A stretch of DNA of 64,000 nt from Gammaproteobacteria bacterium MOLA455 (GCA_000511875.1 AZIN01000004.1:186001-250000), one strand, 5' to 3'; shown: positions 1 to 11,245, counted from the stretch's first letter. The notes: a model not told the origin generated them from the sequence alone. Translations and numbers: made by a program.

Positions 1-3
1 TAA

Positions 4-2037
<2,034 letters not shown>

Positions 2038-2110
2038 TCCCGCAACTAGCAGGGATAGATAGTAGTAGATAGTAGTAACAGGACAGTAATAAAGAGCGAA
2101 GGAGATACAG

Positions 2111-2536
2111 ATGAACACAGATGTTCGCAGCGAGTCAGTGGTCTACGGCTGCATTAAGAATGTTGCCAGCGAAGAGCTTATTCAACAGCGTTGGCGCAAT
2201 CGTGATGCTATGCAGGCGCTGCCTTCGTCGGAGACTTGGAGCCTGGTCAATCGAGAGATGTTTTCACTCACAGAGCCCGGTGCTACAGATCAGAGTCTTA
2301 CTACAGAAGTGGTGCACTTTGGTGCCTCCTATCAGGGTGTTGAACACGAGTGGACCTATTGGCTTGAACAGTTTGAGTCGCTGCTGCGTAAGATGTACTG
2401 GGTCAGCGCCACAGTGCATTTAGAAACTGAGATGTCCGGTCTGCACAGCTTTGTCTTTGCTACCGATGGCTTCTGTCATCAACCGGAGCGCTCTGATATT
2501 CAGATCCGCTGCGAGTGGGTTAAAGAAACAGCCTAA
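2111..2536 (+). CDS. Conserved-looking hypothetical protein, 141 aa
   Basis: I do not recognise this family. The start is well supported by an AAGGAGA ribosome-binding site 5-6 bases before the ATG. The product is soluble, acidic and rich in Trp, Glu and Ser, with no signal peptide or membrane segment. Codon use resembles ligA upstream. It lies between ligA and a small membrane protein on the same strand and may share transcription with them. The 73-base gap after ligA contains a short repetition of AGATAGTAGT. Confidence 0.75.
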   Translation: MNTDVRSESVVYGCIKNVASEELIQQRWRNRDAMQALPSSETWSLVNREMFSLTEPGATDQSLTTEVVHFGASYQGVEHEWTYWLEQFESLLRKMYWVSATVHLETEMSGLHSFVFATDGFCHQPERSDIQIRCEWVKETA

Positions 2537-2562
2537 ACCTTATTTATAATTCGAACGATTGA

Positions 2563-2799
2563 TTGGGGTATGAACCTTTGAAGGCAACTGGTAAAAAAGC
2601 GGTCAGGCAGCGCTCGGCTTGGCTGGCGTCTATGGTTGGCTGCGCGGCCTTCCTGTTGATGGCAGTGAAACTGTATAACGTCTCACTGAGTAGCCTGGCT
2701 TCCAATCTCGTCATTGTCTTGTTGATGCTGGGGGTTATTGTCGGTGCCGCTGCGGCACTTGGCTGGGTCATAGCTCGCCTTAGAATGCGTCGTAAATAA
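2563..2799 (+). CDS. Small two-helix membrane protein
   Basis: The product has a basic N-terminus (about 18 residues), a first hydrophobic helix at roughly 19-36, a second at roughly 47-70, and an Arg/Lys-rich tail, giving a likely N-in/C-in inner-membrane hairpin. No function is recognised. The longest reading uses TTG at 2563; a second TTG at 2578 sits about 9 bases after GGGG and may be the real start, which would give 73 residues. The stop codon abuts the TTG start of the following MFS gene, so the two are probably translationally coupled. Confidence 0.6.
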   Translation: MGYEPLKATGKKAVRQRSAWLASMVGCAAFLLMAVKLYNVSLSSLASNLVIVLLMLGVIVGAAAALGWVIARLRMRRK

Positions 2800-4062
2800 T
2801 TGTCCACTCTAGCCTCTTCAACTCAAACATTCTCTTTCCGTCACTATCTCGCGACCATTGGCAGTAGTAATCTGGCCATGGGTCTCCATGCCGTACTCTA
2901 CCCTTGGCTAGTTGTCGGTGTACTGAACGAATCCCCCAGTCGTCTGGGTCTGGCTCAGCTTGCGGTATTGCTGCCCAACCTACTCTTCATATTGCCTGGT
3001 GGTGTGATTTCCGATCGGCGTCATCGCGGTACCTGGCTGTCACACCTTTACATGCTCTACACACTGCCCATTGCACTGCTGTTGGGAGCGATTATTTATG
3101 ATCAGCTGACCTTCACAGTGTTGATTCTGTTTGGTATGGCCTTCGGCACAGTTTCGGCATTCGTTCAGCCTGCCCGGGAAAGCTTGCTCGGTTATGCGTC
3201 TCAGACGCTGATGCACCAAGCCGTAGCCAAAGTGGTGATGATCCAGTTTATTGCCCAGGGAATTGGCTTTGCCATCGCCGGTCAATTGGAGGGTTTGGGG
3301 CTGACTGTAATGTTACTACTGCAGCTGTTGATGTTTTTGCTCAGTTCGGTGCTGATTAGACGCAGTCATCCAGAGATGGCTATGGATGAAACCATAGTTT
3401 CTGTAGAGGCTAAAGATAAACCTGCCCCGCGTAAAAACCTCAAGGAGTTGCGTGCTGGTTTTGCACTGTTTACCAGTGACAAGACGCTGTTACATCTGTT
3501 GCTTCTGGTCTCAGCCACTGGCTTTCTCGCCTTTGGTGTCTATCTGGTGGGTATGCCACTCTTGGCGAGAGAGGGCTATCAGGGTGGGGCAGGGCTATTT
3601 GCATTGATGCAGGTAAGTTTTACTCTAGGTATTGTCGCAGCTAATTTTTCCGTCAGTCGGCAGAAACACAGCTTTAAGCGTCCCGGTAGATTAATGATTA
3701 TTAGCTTTCTCGGTCGCGGATCACTCGTGTTTTTTATCGCACTGCTGCCGAACTTCTGGCTGCTCTTTCCGATCATTTTTGCCTGGGGAGCGTTCTCCGG
3801 GTTGTCTATGACATTGGGCCGAACCATTCTGCACAATCAGGTTCCCCACTCCCATCGTTCGCGCGCCGCCTCTGTGTATCAACTCTGCTTGTTTGGCGGA
3901 GCGCCACTGGGCGCTTGGGTCTGCGGTTATGCCATTGAACATATTGGACTGGCACCGACCTTTGCGGTTATCGCCGTTCTGACATTATTGGTCTCAGTGC
4001 TGGCTGCGGCGTTTTCGCCGCTCTGGTCACTTAAAGCAAAAGACCAAACTACAGACCACTAA
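2800..4062 (+). CDS. Major facilitator superfamily permease
   Basis: A 420-residue polytopic inner-membrane protein with about 12 hydrophobic segments and a hydrophilic central loop near residues 195-215, the usual 6+6 MFS layout. The loop after TM2 contains GGVISDRRHRG, a match to the MFS A-motif. The substrate cannot be told; the overall look is of a drug or siderophore exporter rather than a sugar symporter. It starts with TTG immediately after the stop of the preceding small membrane protein. Its 3' end overlaps the convergent rRNA methyltransferase gene by 14 bases. Confidence 0.85.
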   Translation: MSTLASSTQTFSFRHYLATIGSSNLAMGLHAVLYPWLVVGVLNESPSRLGLAQLAVLLPNLLFILPGGVISDRRHRGTWLSHLYMLYTLPIALLLGAIIYDQLTFTVLILFGMAFGTVSAFVQPARESLLGYASQTLMHQAVAKVVMIQFIAQGIGFAIAGQLEGLGLTVMLLLQLLMFLLSSVLIRRSHPEMAMDETIVSVEAKDKPAPRKNLKELRAGFALFTSDKTLLHLLLLVSATGFLAFGVYLVGMPLLAREGYQGGAGLFALMQVSFTLGIVAANFSVSRQKHSFKRPGRLMIISFLGRGSLVFFIALLPNFWLLFPIIFAWGAFSGLSMTLGRTILHNQVPHSHRSRAASVYQLCLFGGAPLGAWVCGYAIEHIGLAPTFAVIAVLTLLVSVLAAAFSPLWSLKAKDQTTDH

Positions 4063-4825
4063 AAGCAATTAATGCTGCTGTAATCGCCACATTCAGCGAC
4101 TCAACACCGTTGGCCATGGGGATTCCCACGCGGTGTTTGCTCAGCGCCGCAATCTCTTTACTGACCCCCTCAGTCTCATTGCCCAAGACATAGATAATCG
4201 GTGCCTGTGGCTTGAACTCAGCTAAGGGTGTCGCCTGATGGGATGACAGGGTGCAAACTTCAAAGCCCTTTTCGATAAAGGCTGGTAGCGCCTTGGCCAA
4301 GGACTCACAGCGCAAAATATTGCCTTTAAACACTGTACCTGCACTGGCCTTGATCACTAGGGCGGAAATATCGGCACAGCCTTTACTGGGGAGCAACAGG
4401 CCAAAGGCTGGACTGGCGGTAATGCTGCGAATAATCATCCCCAGATTCTGTGGATTGGTAATGCCATCTACGGCAATCAGTGGTCGCTGATTGGCTGTCG
4501 GCAGCTGTTCCAGAGCCTGTTTATAGGGCTGGTAACCGGCACTGTGAATATCACAGGCAACCCCCTGATCCTGCTTGCTGTTGCGCGAGATACGCGCTAG
4601 CTGCTCACGGCTGTGATAGCAGATTTCAATATTGCGCTGGGCAGCCAAGGTTTTAATCTGGTCGACAATGCCACCGCCACGGTTGGACTCGGCCAGATGG
4701 AGGCGGAAAACTTGCAGAGAGCGATCGGCTAAAATCTCATAGACCGGCTTGCGCCCATAGACGGTAATCAGGCGATCGTAGGCGGATTTGCGTGCCAGAT
4801 ATTCGGGACTGTCGGTTTGATTCAT
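4049..4825 (-). CDS. SpoU/TrmH-family RNA 2'-O-methyltransferase
   Basis: An SAM-dependent RNA methyltransferase with the trefoil-knot (SPOUT) C-terminal domain. Motif 1 is NPQNLGMIIRS, motif 2 is VLGNETEGVS and motif 3 is MANGVESLNVAITAAL, all close to the family consensus. The N-terminal part carries a substrate-binding domain (GRKPVYEIL near residue 24). The 258-residue length suits the RlmB/TrmH-like class; which rRNA or tRNA nucleotide is modified cannot be told. It is the last gene of a leftward group pdxJ - DUF2520 - methyltransferase, 23 bases after the DUF2520 stop. Confidence 0.9.
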   Translation of the reverse strand: MNQTDSPEYLARKSAYDRLITVYGRKPVYEILADRSLQVFRLHLAESNRGGGIVDQIKTLAAQRNIEICYHSREQLARISRNSKQDQGVACDIHSAGYQPYKQALEQLPTANQRPLIAVDGITNPQNLGMIIRSITASPAFGLLLPSKGCADISALVIKASAGTVFKGNILRCESLAKALPAFIEKGFEVCTLSSHQATPLAEFKPQAPIIYVLGNETEGVSKEIAALSKHRVGIPMANGVESLNVAITAALIAFSGL

Positions 4826-4848
4826 AAGATTTTATTTAGTCAACGTTG

Positions 4849-5763
4849 TTATTGGTCTGCAGCTTTGGCCAGTAAATCGGATATTTTTTTCAAATCATCA
4901 CTACTGGCAAAGCCCTGCTGCTGAGCAAGGCCTACCGCGACTTCTCCCAGTACAGTGTAAGCGCCACGCCACTGAGGGTTTGATGAAAGAGCGTTGAGAT
5001 GGGTTGCCACAGTAGTCTCGTCGCCTCGGGAAACTGGCCCGGTTAAGCTATCTGCGGGATCTGAATTATTCAAATAGTTATCAACGGTCTGGCGAATCAG
5101 CGGGTTGAGAATCAGCTCCTGCTGGGCAGGATCTATATCCGCTTCAGCTAACATTTGCTTGCTCATAGCCAACAGCGCCACCAGATTATTGCAGGCCATC
5201 ACAGTGGCAGCATGATAGAGGCCTTTTTTATCGCTTTTTAGCGGGAAGCACTTGCCGCCTATGGCAGCGAACAAGAGGGTCAATAGTTTAACCGCCTGCT
5301 CATCTCCTTCTACTGCGCAGCTACTGCCAGGAAATGTAGAGACAGATTTTGCCGGGTTAGCAAAGCTATGCGTGGGATGCACAGACGCGCGGTAGCACTG
5401 ATCGTCGGGCAGGCGAAGGATCTTTGAACTGAGAGATCCGCTGCAGTGAAAGACAATATTACCCGGCGCCAAAACACCAGATTGGACCAAGGCTTCTGAG
5501 ACTTCTTGGATGGCGTCATCTGGCGTGCTGATAAGCCATAGATCGGCGGGTTTAAGCTGCTGTGAATCTTTTGCTGCAGCGCCACCGCCGATAAATTCCA
5601 CCGCTCTATGGCTCGACTCGAGGCTATTATTGAGTACTTGCCCAATTGAAATACTGATAGTCGATTGTTGTTCTTGCAAGAGACGACAGAGAGTCGTGCC
5701 TAGACGTCCAGCACCCACGCAGGTGATTGTCAGGTGGGTATTCGTCAGGGCAGGGGTATTCAT
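4849..5763 (-). CDS. Rossmann-like / DUF2520 domain protein
   Basis: A 304-residue protein with an N-terminal dinucleotide-binding fold (TCVGAGRLGTTLCRLL near residues 14-29, a GxGxxG-type loop) and a C-terminal all-helical DUF2520 domain (residues about 150-290). The family resembles ketopantoate reductases and F420-dependent oxidoreductases, so NAD(P)-linked oxidoreductase activity is likely, with unknown substrate. HCSGSL near residue 108 and HPTHSF near 128 are characteristic. It lies 3 bases after pdxJ in the same leftward operon. Confidence 0.88.
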   Translation of the reverse strand: MNTPALTNTHLTITCVGAGRLGTTLCRLLQEQQSTISISIGQVLNNSLESSHRAVEFIGGGAAAKDSQQLKPADLWLISTPDDAIQEVSEALVQSGVLAPGNIVFHCSGSLSSKILRLPDDQCYRASVHPTHSFANPAKSVSTFPGSSCAVEGDEQAVKLLTLLFAAIGGKCFPLKSDKKGLYHAATVMACNNLVALLAMSKQMLAEADIDPAQQELILNPLIRQTVDNYLNNSDPADSLTGPVSRGDETTVATHLNALSSNPQWRGAYTVLGEVAVGLAQQQGFASSDDLKKISDLLAKAADQ

Positions 5764-5766
5764 CGG

Positions 5767-6513
5767 TTACCCGAGCAGCGCTTTGTAGCTCTGCACGGCT
5801 TTTTCCATACCCAGAGTGAGAGAGTCAACAGTAAAGGCGTGGCCAATAGAGACTTCCAGGAGGTTGGGGATGCTGGCAAATTTCGCCAGATTGTGCAGAT
5901 TGAGATCGTGGCCGGCATTAACGCCCATGCCCAAGCGAGTGGATAGCGCCGCGGCGGCTACATGTTGCTGGAATAATTCTTCAAGCTCATCGCTGCCCCA
6001 GGCGGCCGCATAGGGGCCGGTGTAGAGTTCAATGCGGTCTGCGCCAATCTCTTTGGCCAGTTCAATCTGTGCCAGATCTGGATCCATAAATAGGCTGACG
6101 CGCATGCCCAAGCTATGTAACCGCTCAATAATGGGTCGCAGCTGCTCACCTGAACTGGTCAGGTCAAAGCCGTGGTCTGAGGTCAGCTGATCATCGCCAT
6201 CGGGAACCAATGTGCACTGATCCGGCATAGTCTCAGCAACCAATTCAATAAAGCCTGGATAGTCGCCAACTGCTGGGGCAAAAGGATTGCCTTCAACATT
6301 GAATTCGACATTGGCCAGAGGTGCAACAAGAGCAGCCAGGCGGCGCACATCATCGGGGCGAATATGCCGCTGATCTGGACGCGGGTGCACGGTGATACCG
6401 TCGACACCCTGATCTATACAGACCTTGGCAAACTCAACCACATCCGGATAGTTGCCCTCTCGAGAATTGCGGATAAGGGCGATTTTATTGAGGTTAATGC
6501 TGAGATCTGTCAT
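5767..6513 (-). CDS. pdxJ: Pyridoxine 5'-phosphate synthase PdxJ
   Basis: Condenses 1-deoxyxylulose 5-phosphate with 3-amino-2-oxopropyl phosphate, the ring-closing step of DXP-dependent vitamin B6 synthesis. The TIM-barrel active-site segments are present: ITVHPRPDQRHI (catalytic His), FNVEGNPF (catalytic Glu) and VNAGHDLNLHNL (second His). At 248 residues it is full length. It is the first gene of the pdxJ - DUF2520 - methyltransferase group; it is not next to recO/era/acpS as in E. coli. Confidence 0.97.
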   Translation of the reverse strand: MTDLSINLNKIALIRNSREGNYPDVVEFAKVCIDQGVDGITVHPRPDQRHIRPDDVRRLAALVAPLANVEFNVEGNPFAPAVGDYPGFIELVAETMPDQCTLVPDGDDQLTSDHGFDLTSSGEQLRPIIERLHSLGMRVSLFMDPDLAQIELAKEIGADRIELYTGPYAAAWGSDELEELFQQHVAAAALSTRLGMGVNAGHDLNLHNLAKFASIPNLLEVSIGHAFTVDSLTLGMEKAVQSYKALLG

Positions 6514-6598
6514 GTCTACACGGCTTCTATCAATAGGTTTTTATAAGAGAGACTCTTATAAACAAACGGGTAAATTGCCTGTTAGTAGAAAGGCTCTA

Positions 6599-7255
6599 CT
6601 AGCGAATAGGGATTGGTTTCTCAAAGGCCGGTAAGGTCTTCGGTTCTGCAAGAGGCTTCCAAGCGTCCGGATTGAGCAAGCGGGCACTGAGAATGCGGAT
6701 AGCAGTGACAGGCACATTTTGATACATGCCTTTGGTTGCCACCTTAGTCTCAGCTATAGCATCGACTACATCCATACCTTTAATCACAGCACCAAACACC
6801 GCATAGCCAGCTTTTGAGCCGCGGGCATTGAGGGATTTATTGTTGCCATGATTGATAAAAAACTGTGCTTTGGCACTATCGGGATCATTGGTTCGCGCCA
6901 TGGCGATGGTACCGCGACTATTGCTTAATCCATTGAATGATTCATTGATAATTGGCGCGCGCTCTGATTCACGAGGTGTCAGATCAAAAGTATGACCACC
7001 GCTCTGAATCATAAAGCCCTTGATCACCCGATGAAAAATTAGGCCGTCATAGTGGAAGCTATTAGCGTGCTTAACAAAGTTATCCACTGAGATTGGAGCC
7101 TGCTCTGGATAGAGTTCAATGAGGATATCCCCCATATCAGTTTGCAGTTTAATCTGTGGATTTTCGGCGTAAGCACTTGTGGAGAAAGCCTGGCTTAGCA
7201 GCACCAGAGAAACCAGCAGTAAACGGCTAAATAATTTTTGATTGACGTTTTGCAT
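6599..7255 (-). CDS. Periplasmic cyclophilin-type peptidyl-prolyl isomerase
   Basis: Catalyses cis-trans isomerisation of prolyl bonds in exported proteins. The protein begins with a Sec signal peptide (residues 1-30, ending around SAYA), then a cyclophilin domain with FHRVIKGFMIQSGG, GTIAMARTNDPDSAKAQFFIN and GYAVFGAVIKGMDVV, all family hallmarks including the catalytic Arg. Length and signal peptide fit the PpiA type. A short extension after the domain (about 30 residues, proline-rich) is unusual but not striking. It stands alone, 85 bases from pdxJ. Confidence 0.93.
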   Translation of the reverse strand: MQNVNQKLFSRLLLVSLVLLSQAFSTSAYAENPQIKLQTDMGDILIELYPEQAPISVDNFVKHANSFHYDGLIFHRVIKGFMIQSGGHTFDLTPRESERAPIINESFNGLSNSRGTIAMARTNDPDSAKAQFFINHGNNKSLNARGSKAGYAVFGAVIKGMDVVDAIAETKVATKGMYQNVPVTAIRILSARLLNPDAWKPLAEPKTLPAFEKPIPIR

Positions 7256-7303
7256 ACTGCCTCCGAGTCATTTTGTTAGAAATAATTTCGTTTGGGTGGC
7301 GTG

Positions 7304-8056
7304 CTACTGCCATTCAGAAAAACGTTTTCGACCGCGCAGTTTCGGAATCAGGATCACTAGGATAGCTCCGAGAAATACGGTTAAGCCGCCATAGAGAAAT
7401 GACTCATTGCGCTGGTCTTTTTGCAGATCATCGACATTCGCCTTTAGCGAATCATTCTCTCGTTGCAGCATATGGTTATTTTTCAACAGTTGCTGGTTCT
7501 GTTGACTGAGGGCGATGGAGTCCGAGGAGATCTCGCGGATCTCGGCTAGCTCCTTGGCCAAATTCTCTCGGTTAGCTTGGCTATTGTCGAGTTCATCACG
7601 CACCGCTTTAGATGCTTCATTGAGTTTGCCAAGCATTTTTACCAGCTCGCTATTGCGCTGCTCCAGAGCCGCCAGCTCTTTCTGCTGGGCTTCTACTCTA
7701 ATACGAGCAATCGGCTGATCCACCAGATACTGCTCTTCCATCCAGCCTTCGATACCGCTACTGGTGACCAGATGTCCCCAGCCATCAACGATTTCTAGAA
7801 GCTGGAGTTTGGTACCGGATTTAAGACCGCGGTGAACAATAGTGCAGCGAGCACAGGGTGTAGAGCGCAGTGGCACCAGAAACTCGTCACTCACCCAAAC
7901 CGATTTATTCTGCAGATACACTTTCTCTTGAGTTTTTTCTTCGATTTTTTCTGGGGTTGCTGTATCCACGGCGTCGAGGTTTTCAGCCTCCTGAGCAAAC
8001 AGAGAATGGCTGATGGATAGGGTTAAAATTGGTACGGCCAAAAAGAGATATTTCAT
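7304..8056 (-). CDS. SH3-domain membrane protein (TIGR04211 / YgiM type)
   Basis: A 250-residue envelope protein: Sec signal peptide (residues 1-21), a bacterial SH3 domain (residues about 50-115, with LRSTPCARCTIVHRG and GWMEEQYL), a long coiled coil (about 125-215) and one C-terminal membrane anchor (about 220-238) followed by basic residues. This order matches the YgiM/TIGR04211 group. The cysteine pair CARC inside the SH3 domain could form a disulphide in the periplasm. The function is unknown. A 17-base palindrome lies 52 bases upstream of the start. Confidence 0.88.
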   Translation of the reverse strand: MKYLFLAVPILTLSISHSLFAQEAENLDAVDTATPEKIEEKTQEKVYLQNKSVWVSDEFLVPLRSTPCARCTIVHRGLKSGTKLQLLEIVDGWGHLVTSSGIEGWMEEQYLVDQPIARIRVEAQQKELAALEQRNSELVKMLGKLNEASKAVRDELDNSQANRENLAKELAEIREISSDSIALSQQNQQLLKNNHMLQRENDSLKANVDDLQKDQRNESFLYGGLTVFLGAILVILIPKLRGRKRFSEWQ

Positions 8057-8107
8057 GGTTTCAAAAACGATAAGTTATAAAGGCAAGGATAATACTCTGA
8101 TCAGCAG

Positions 8108-8124
8108 CAAATGATAACCATTTG
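8108..8124. promoter_or_regulatory. Perfect inverted repeat upstream of SH3 gene
   Basis: CAAATG and CATTTG flank a five-base ATAAC spacer, 52 bases before the leftward SH3-domain gene. The AT-rich surroundings (a TAATCATTATG stretch follows) are suggestive of an operator, faintly Fur-like, but the match is not good enough to name a regulator. Confidence 0.25.
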
Positions 8125-8185
8125 ACTGCTAATCATTATGTCTCGTTAGTCTGTGGTAGGACAGGCCAGCTGTTTCAGCAGCCTG

Positions 8186-8485
8186 TTAAGGCAGTACTTT
8201 TTTGAACGGTTTAACAGTTACTTGCTGGTAGACACCTGCTGCGACAAAGGGGTCGGCATCGGCCCACTGCTGAGCTTCTGTAAGCGATGGGAATTCAGCG
8301 ATCACCAAACTGCCGGTAAATCCGGCCTCACCGGGCTCCATAGAATCTATTGCCGGATGGGGACCGGCAACAAATAGACGCCCATCATCTTTCAAGTCTT
8401 GCAGTCGCTGCAAATGGGCAGGGCGAGCTGCTAAGCGCTGTGCAAGGCTATTTTTAATATCTTCACTGATTATTGCGTACCACAT
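8186..8485 (-). CDS. YciI-family protein
   Basis: A 99-residue cytoplasmic ferredoxin-like-fold protein of the YciI family. The family's conserved residues are visible: HLQRL near the N-terminus, GPHPAIDS in the middle and a DPFVAAGVY motif near the C-terminus. No biochemical role is firmly established; some members act as small hydrolases or dehydrogenase-like proteins. It lies 12 bases after the VC0807-like gene, so the two probably form an operon. In many proteobacteria yciI sits next to a septation-related membrane protein gene, which fits this pairing. Confidence 0.9.
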   Translation of the reverse strand: MWYAIISEDIKNSLAQRLAARPAHLQRLQDLKDDGRLFVAGPHPAIDSMEPGEAGFTGSLVIAEFPSLTEAQQWADADPFVAAGVYQQVTVKPFKKVLP

Positions 8486-8497
8486 AAATTTACTCTT

Positions 8498-9229
8498 TTA
8501 TTTCTGTTTAATTATTTCGTCTAGGGACAGCCCGGTAATACGGGTGATGCCTCTAAAGAGATAAAACATATCGCCAATCATCACCAACATAGCGGGCACT
8601 GCGATCACTGGAAAGCTGAGCGCGGTCATTTTGCCGAGCTGTTCATTAAAGGCCTGCGTGCCGGGATCTGCTGTCAATAAATACACCGCGAGGAAATAGT
8701 TCAGTACCGCAGAGAGCAAAAATGAGCCAGCCAGAATCCAGGACGCGTTGATCAGCAGCTGATCAAATTCCGGTTTACGGTTGCGGCTCTGCAGCGAGGC
8801 ATTGATCTTATCGATCTCAAGCACCGAGTCGTTGAGCAAAAAAGTATGGATTAGTGGTTGCGAGGTTTTCAGTGAAATCAGTGTCGCCAGACCAAAGAGG
8901 GCCGGAATACTGGCCTCTTTAATCGCTATATAAATCGCATCTAACTCCATCAGGCTTATGCCGCCAGTCAAGGCAACACTGACCACTCCTAGTGCTGAGA
9001 AGAAGTTGATTTTGCCGCGGACAAAAAAGTCGCGGACACCGTAAATAATCGGAAATGACAGCGCCACAATAATTGCCAGCTTAATCCCCAGGTAGTCTTC
9101 GCCGCTGAGCTTGGTCAGCACCAGAGTGGGTATGGCGATATTAAACGCCAGATTGAGCAGCAAGCTCTCCTTCTTTGGGTTGTCTTGCTTTTCAGTCGAC
9201 GGTGGTTGCCTGTCAGTGCTGTCAGTCAT
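8498..9229 (-). CDS. VC0807-like integral membrane protein
   Basis: A 243-residue protein with about six hydrophobic segments (near residues 25-40, 48-65, 75-95, 105-120, 165-190 and 205-225), a charged N-terminus and a cytoplasmic Lys-rich end. It resembles the VC0807 family, whose function is unknown, and loosely the septation protein YciB, which is usually found with YciI. The gene is upstream of the YciI-family gene in the same leftward direction. Confidence 0.7.
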   Translation of the reverse strand: MTDSTDRQPPSTEKQDNPKKESLLLNLAFNIAIPTLVLTKLSGEDYLGIKLAIIVALSFPIIYGVRDFFVRGKINFFSALGVVSVALTGGISLMELDAIYIAIKEASIPALFGLATLISLKTSQPLIHTFLLNDSVLEIDKINASLQSRNRKPEFDQLLINASWILAGSFLLSAVLNYFLAVYLLTADPGTQAFNEQLGKMTALSFPVIAVPAMLVMIGDMFYLFRGITRITGLSLDEIIKQK

Positions 9230-9346
9230 AGTTTTCTTTTGCCAGATTTAGATGGGCATTGTAACCACTCAGCGGCCTATGTCGAGACAAGGGCAGGCAA
9301 ACAGCCTGTGAAGCACATCAGTAGATAGATCGGGTTGATAAGCGGC

Positions 9347-9369
9347 AATTCATCATCTATTAATGAATT
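9347..9369. promoter_or_regulatory. Inverted repeat upstream of TPP-enzyme operon
   Basis: AATTCAT and ATGAATT form a perfect 7-base inverted repeat with a 9-base spacer, 55 bases before the start of the TPP enzyme gene. The position suits an operator or activator site for the operon that follows. No regulator gene of the LysR or GntR kind is next to it. Confidence 0.35.
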
Positions 9370-9424
9370 TAACAAAAAACACATCAACATTTCTTTGTAT
9401 CGCATTAATTTATAAGGAAAAAAA

Positions 9425-11245
9425 ATGACCGACATAGAAGGTAAAGAACGCTGCCGGGCTGTTTCACCAATGGGACCAAAGATGGCGGATTTGCTTGTCG
9501 CTTATCTTGAACAATTGGGAGTTGAATATGTTTTTGGGGTGCCAGGAGGCGCCATAGAACCACTCTACGATGCTCTAGCGCGCAGTGAACGACGGGGTGG
9601 AGTGCGCGCTGTTGTCGCTCGCCACGAAACCGGCGCCGCCTTTATGGCCGATGGCTACGCCAGAAACAGCGGCAAGCTGGGAGTCTGCTGCTCAACCACT
9701 GGGCCCGGCGCAACCAATATGATTACCGGGGTCGCCTCCGCCTACGAAAATAACGTGCCAATGTTAGTGATCACCGCCCAAACGGCAATCTCAACCTTTG
9801 GTAAAGGCGCCATTCAGGACTCTTCCTGCACCGGGGTCAACACTGTCGGCCTCTACTCCCACTGCACCAGATACAATACTCTTATATCCCATGTTGACCA
9901 GTTTGAACATAAACTCGCCGCCGCCATTATGTCGGCTATGGGCTCCCCAGCTGGTCCCGCTCATATCAGCGTGCCGCGGGATGTGATGGCGATGGATAAC
10001 CTTATCAGCCAAGCTCATTATCAACTGGATAACTTATTGGATAGGCCGGCGCTGATTGACGAGAAAGCGGTTGCCAAACTACATGTTGAAATGACCCGGG
10101 CACACAATCCGGTGTTTATTATTGGCGATGAAGCCAGCGAAGCGATTGTTAGCATTTTGAGTATTGCGTCTGAAATCGATGCCAAAATTATCGTAACGCC
10201 TCACGGAAAAGGGTTGGTTAGCCCCTATCACCCTCTATTTAAAGGTGTTATCGGCTTCGCTGGACATAATTCTGCGAAACAGTTGCTCACAGATCCCAGC
10301 GTCGATCTGGTAATCGCAATAGGCGCTCGTTTTGGAGAGTTTTCTAGCAATGCCTGGGACACCAAGCTTCTTCTGAACGGCAAGTTAATACATGTGGAAT
10401 CCACTGAGGCTAATTTAACTCGCACGCCCATGGCAAAACTCCATGTCAGAGGCTGTCTTGAAACCATCTTTAGTCGGTTAGATGGTCAATATGGAAATCT
10501 TAAGGGATCACCTCTGAGAGCGGTTGTCGACATTAAGGATAAGAATGTCATTAAGCAGGATAAGAAACAGTCTTCTGCAGATTTTAAAATGCATTTTGAC
10601 TGCGATAATCTTGATGCTTATAACAGCGACGCTACACCAATCAAACCGCAGCGTCTAATGTACTACCTCCCACAGCTCTTTCCTCCTAATACGCGTTATT
10701 TAGCTGACTCTGGTAATAGTTTCGCCTGGGGTACACATTATTTACATCCGTTTGATCGTCGTCTTGCGGGTATGCGAGGCCATGGAGGTTTGTTTAGCGC
10801 ATCAATGGATTTTGCGTCAATGGGCTGGGCTATTGGCAGTGCTGTGGGAACCAGTCTGGCCTTGGATAATACCCCGGTGGTATGCCTTACTGGTGACGGC
10901 AGTTGGCTGATGAGCGGCCAAGAATTGACCGTTGCGATAGAAGAAAAGTTAACCCTTATTTTTGTAATTTTAAATGACCATGCCTATGGCATGGTTAAGC
11001 ATGGCCAAACCCTCACTGGTGCCGAGCCCACAGCTAATCAGCTAGCTCCGGTAGACTTCTCGGCTATGGCACAGGCAATGGGCGCACCCGGTCATATTAT
11101 TCATTCACCAGCAGACTTAAAGAATCTCGATATCAATACTATCTGCGCACGTAAAGGACCAACGGTTCTCGATGTGCGCATTGACATTACTGAAGCACCG
11201 CCAATCGCACTTAGAACCAATGTGCTGAAAATTAAACATGCCTGA
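9425..11245 (+). CDS. Thiamine-diphosphate enzyme, acetolactate synthase-like
   Basis: A 606-residue member of the acetolactate synthase / oxalyl-CoA decarboxylase / benzoylformate decarboxylase superfamily. The N-terminal PYR domain has the TPP-activating glutamate E68 (in RHETGAAFMADGYAR) and STTGPGATN; the C-terminal PP domain has the GDG...N metal-diphosphate motif at 490-492 and N517. A central domain lies at about 205-345. The start follows AAGGAAAAAAA. It overlaps the next gene by 8 bases. No ilvN-type regulatory subunit is nearby, and the partners are two citrate-synthase-like genes, so branched-chain amino-acid synthesis is unlikely; a carboligation or decarboxylation on another 2-keto acid is inferred. 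The exact substrate is unknown. Confidence 0.88.
   Translation: MTDIEGKERCRAVSPMGPKMADLLVAYLEQLGVEYVFGVPGGAIEPLYDALARSERRGGVRAVVARHETGAAFMADGYARNSGKLGVCCSTTGPGATNMITGVASAYENNVPMLVITAQTAISTFGKGAIQDSSCTGVNTVGLYSHCTRYNTLISHVDQFEHKLAAAIMSAMGSPAGPAHISVPRDVMAMDNLISQAHYQLDNLLDRPALIDEKAVAKLHVEMTRAHNPVFIIGDEASEAIVSILSIASEIDAKIIVTPHGKGLVSPYHPLFKGVIGFAGHNSAKQLLTDPSVDLVIAIGARFGEFSSNAWDTKLLLNGKLIHVESTEANLTRTPMAKLHVRGCLETIFSRLDGQYGNLKGSPLRAVVDIKDKNVIKQDKKQSSADFKMHFDCDNLDAYNSDATPIKPQRLMYYLPQLFPPNTRYLADSGNSFAWGTHYLHPFDRRLAGMRGHGGLFSASMDFASMGWAIGSAVGTSLALDNTPVVCLTGDGSWLMSGQELTVAIEEKLTLIFVILNDHAYGMVKHGQTLTGAEPTANQLAPVDFSAMAQAMGAPGHIIHSPADLKNLDINTICARKGPTVLDVRIDITEAPPIALRTNVLKIKHA

Noticed and set aside
8108-8124. 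Fur box
   Set aside because: The palindrome is AT-rich but does not follow the 19-bp Fur consensus closely, and the gene downstream has no iron link.
9425-11245. ilvB/ilvG acetolactate synthase for branched-chain amino acids
   Set aside because: No regulatory subunit or ilvC/ilvD genes nearby; linked genes are citrate-synthase-like and a TonB receptor.
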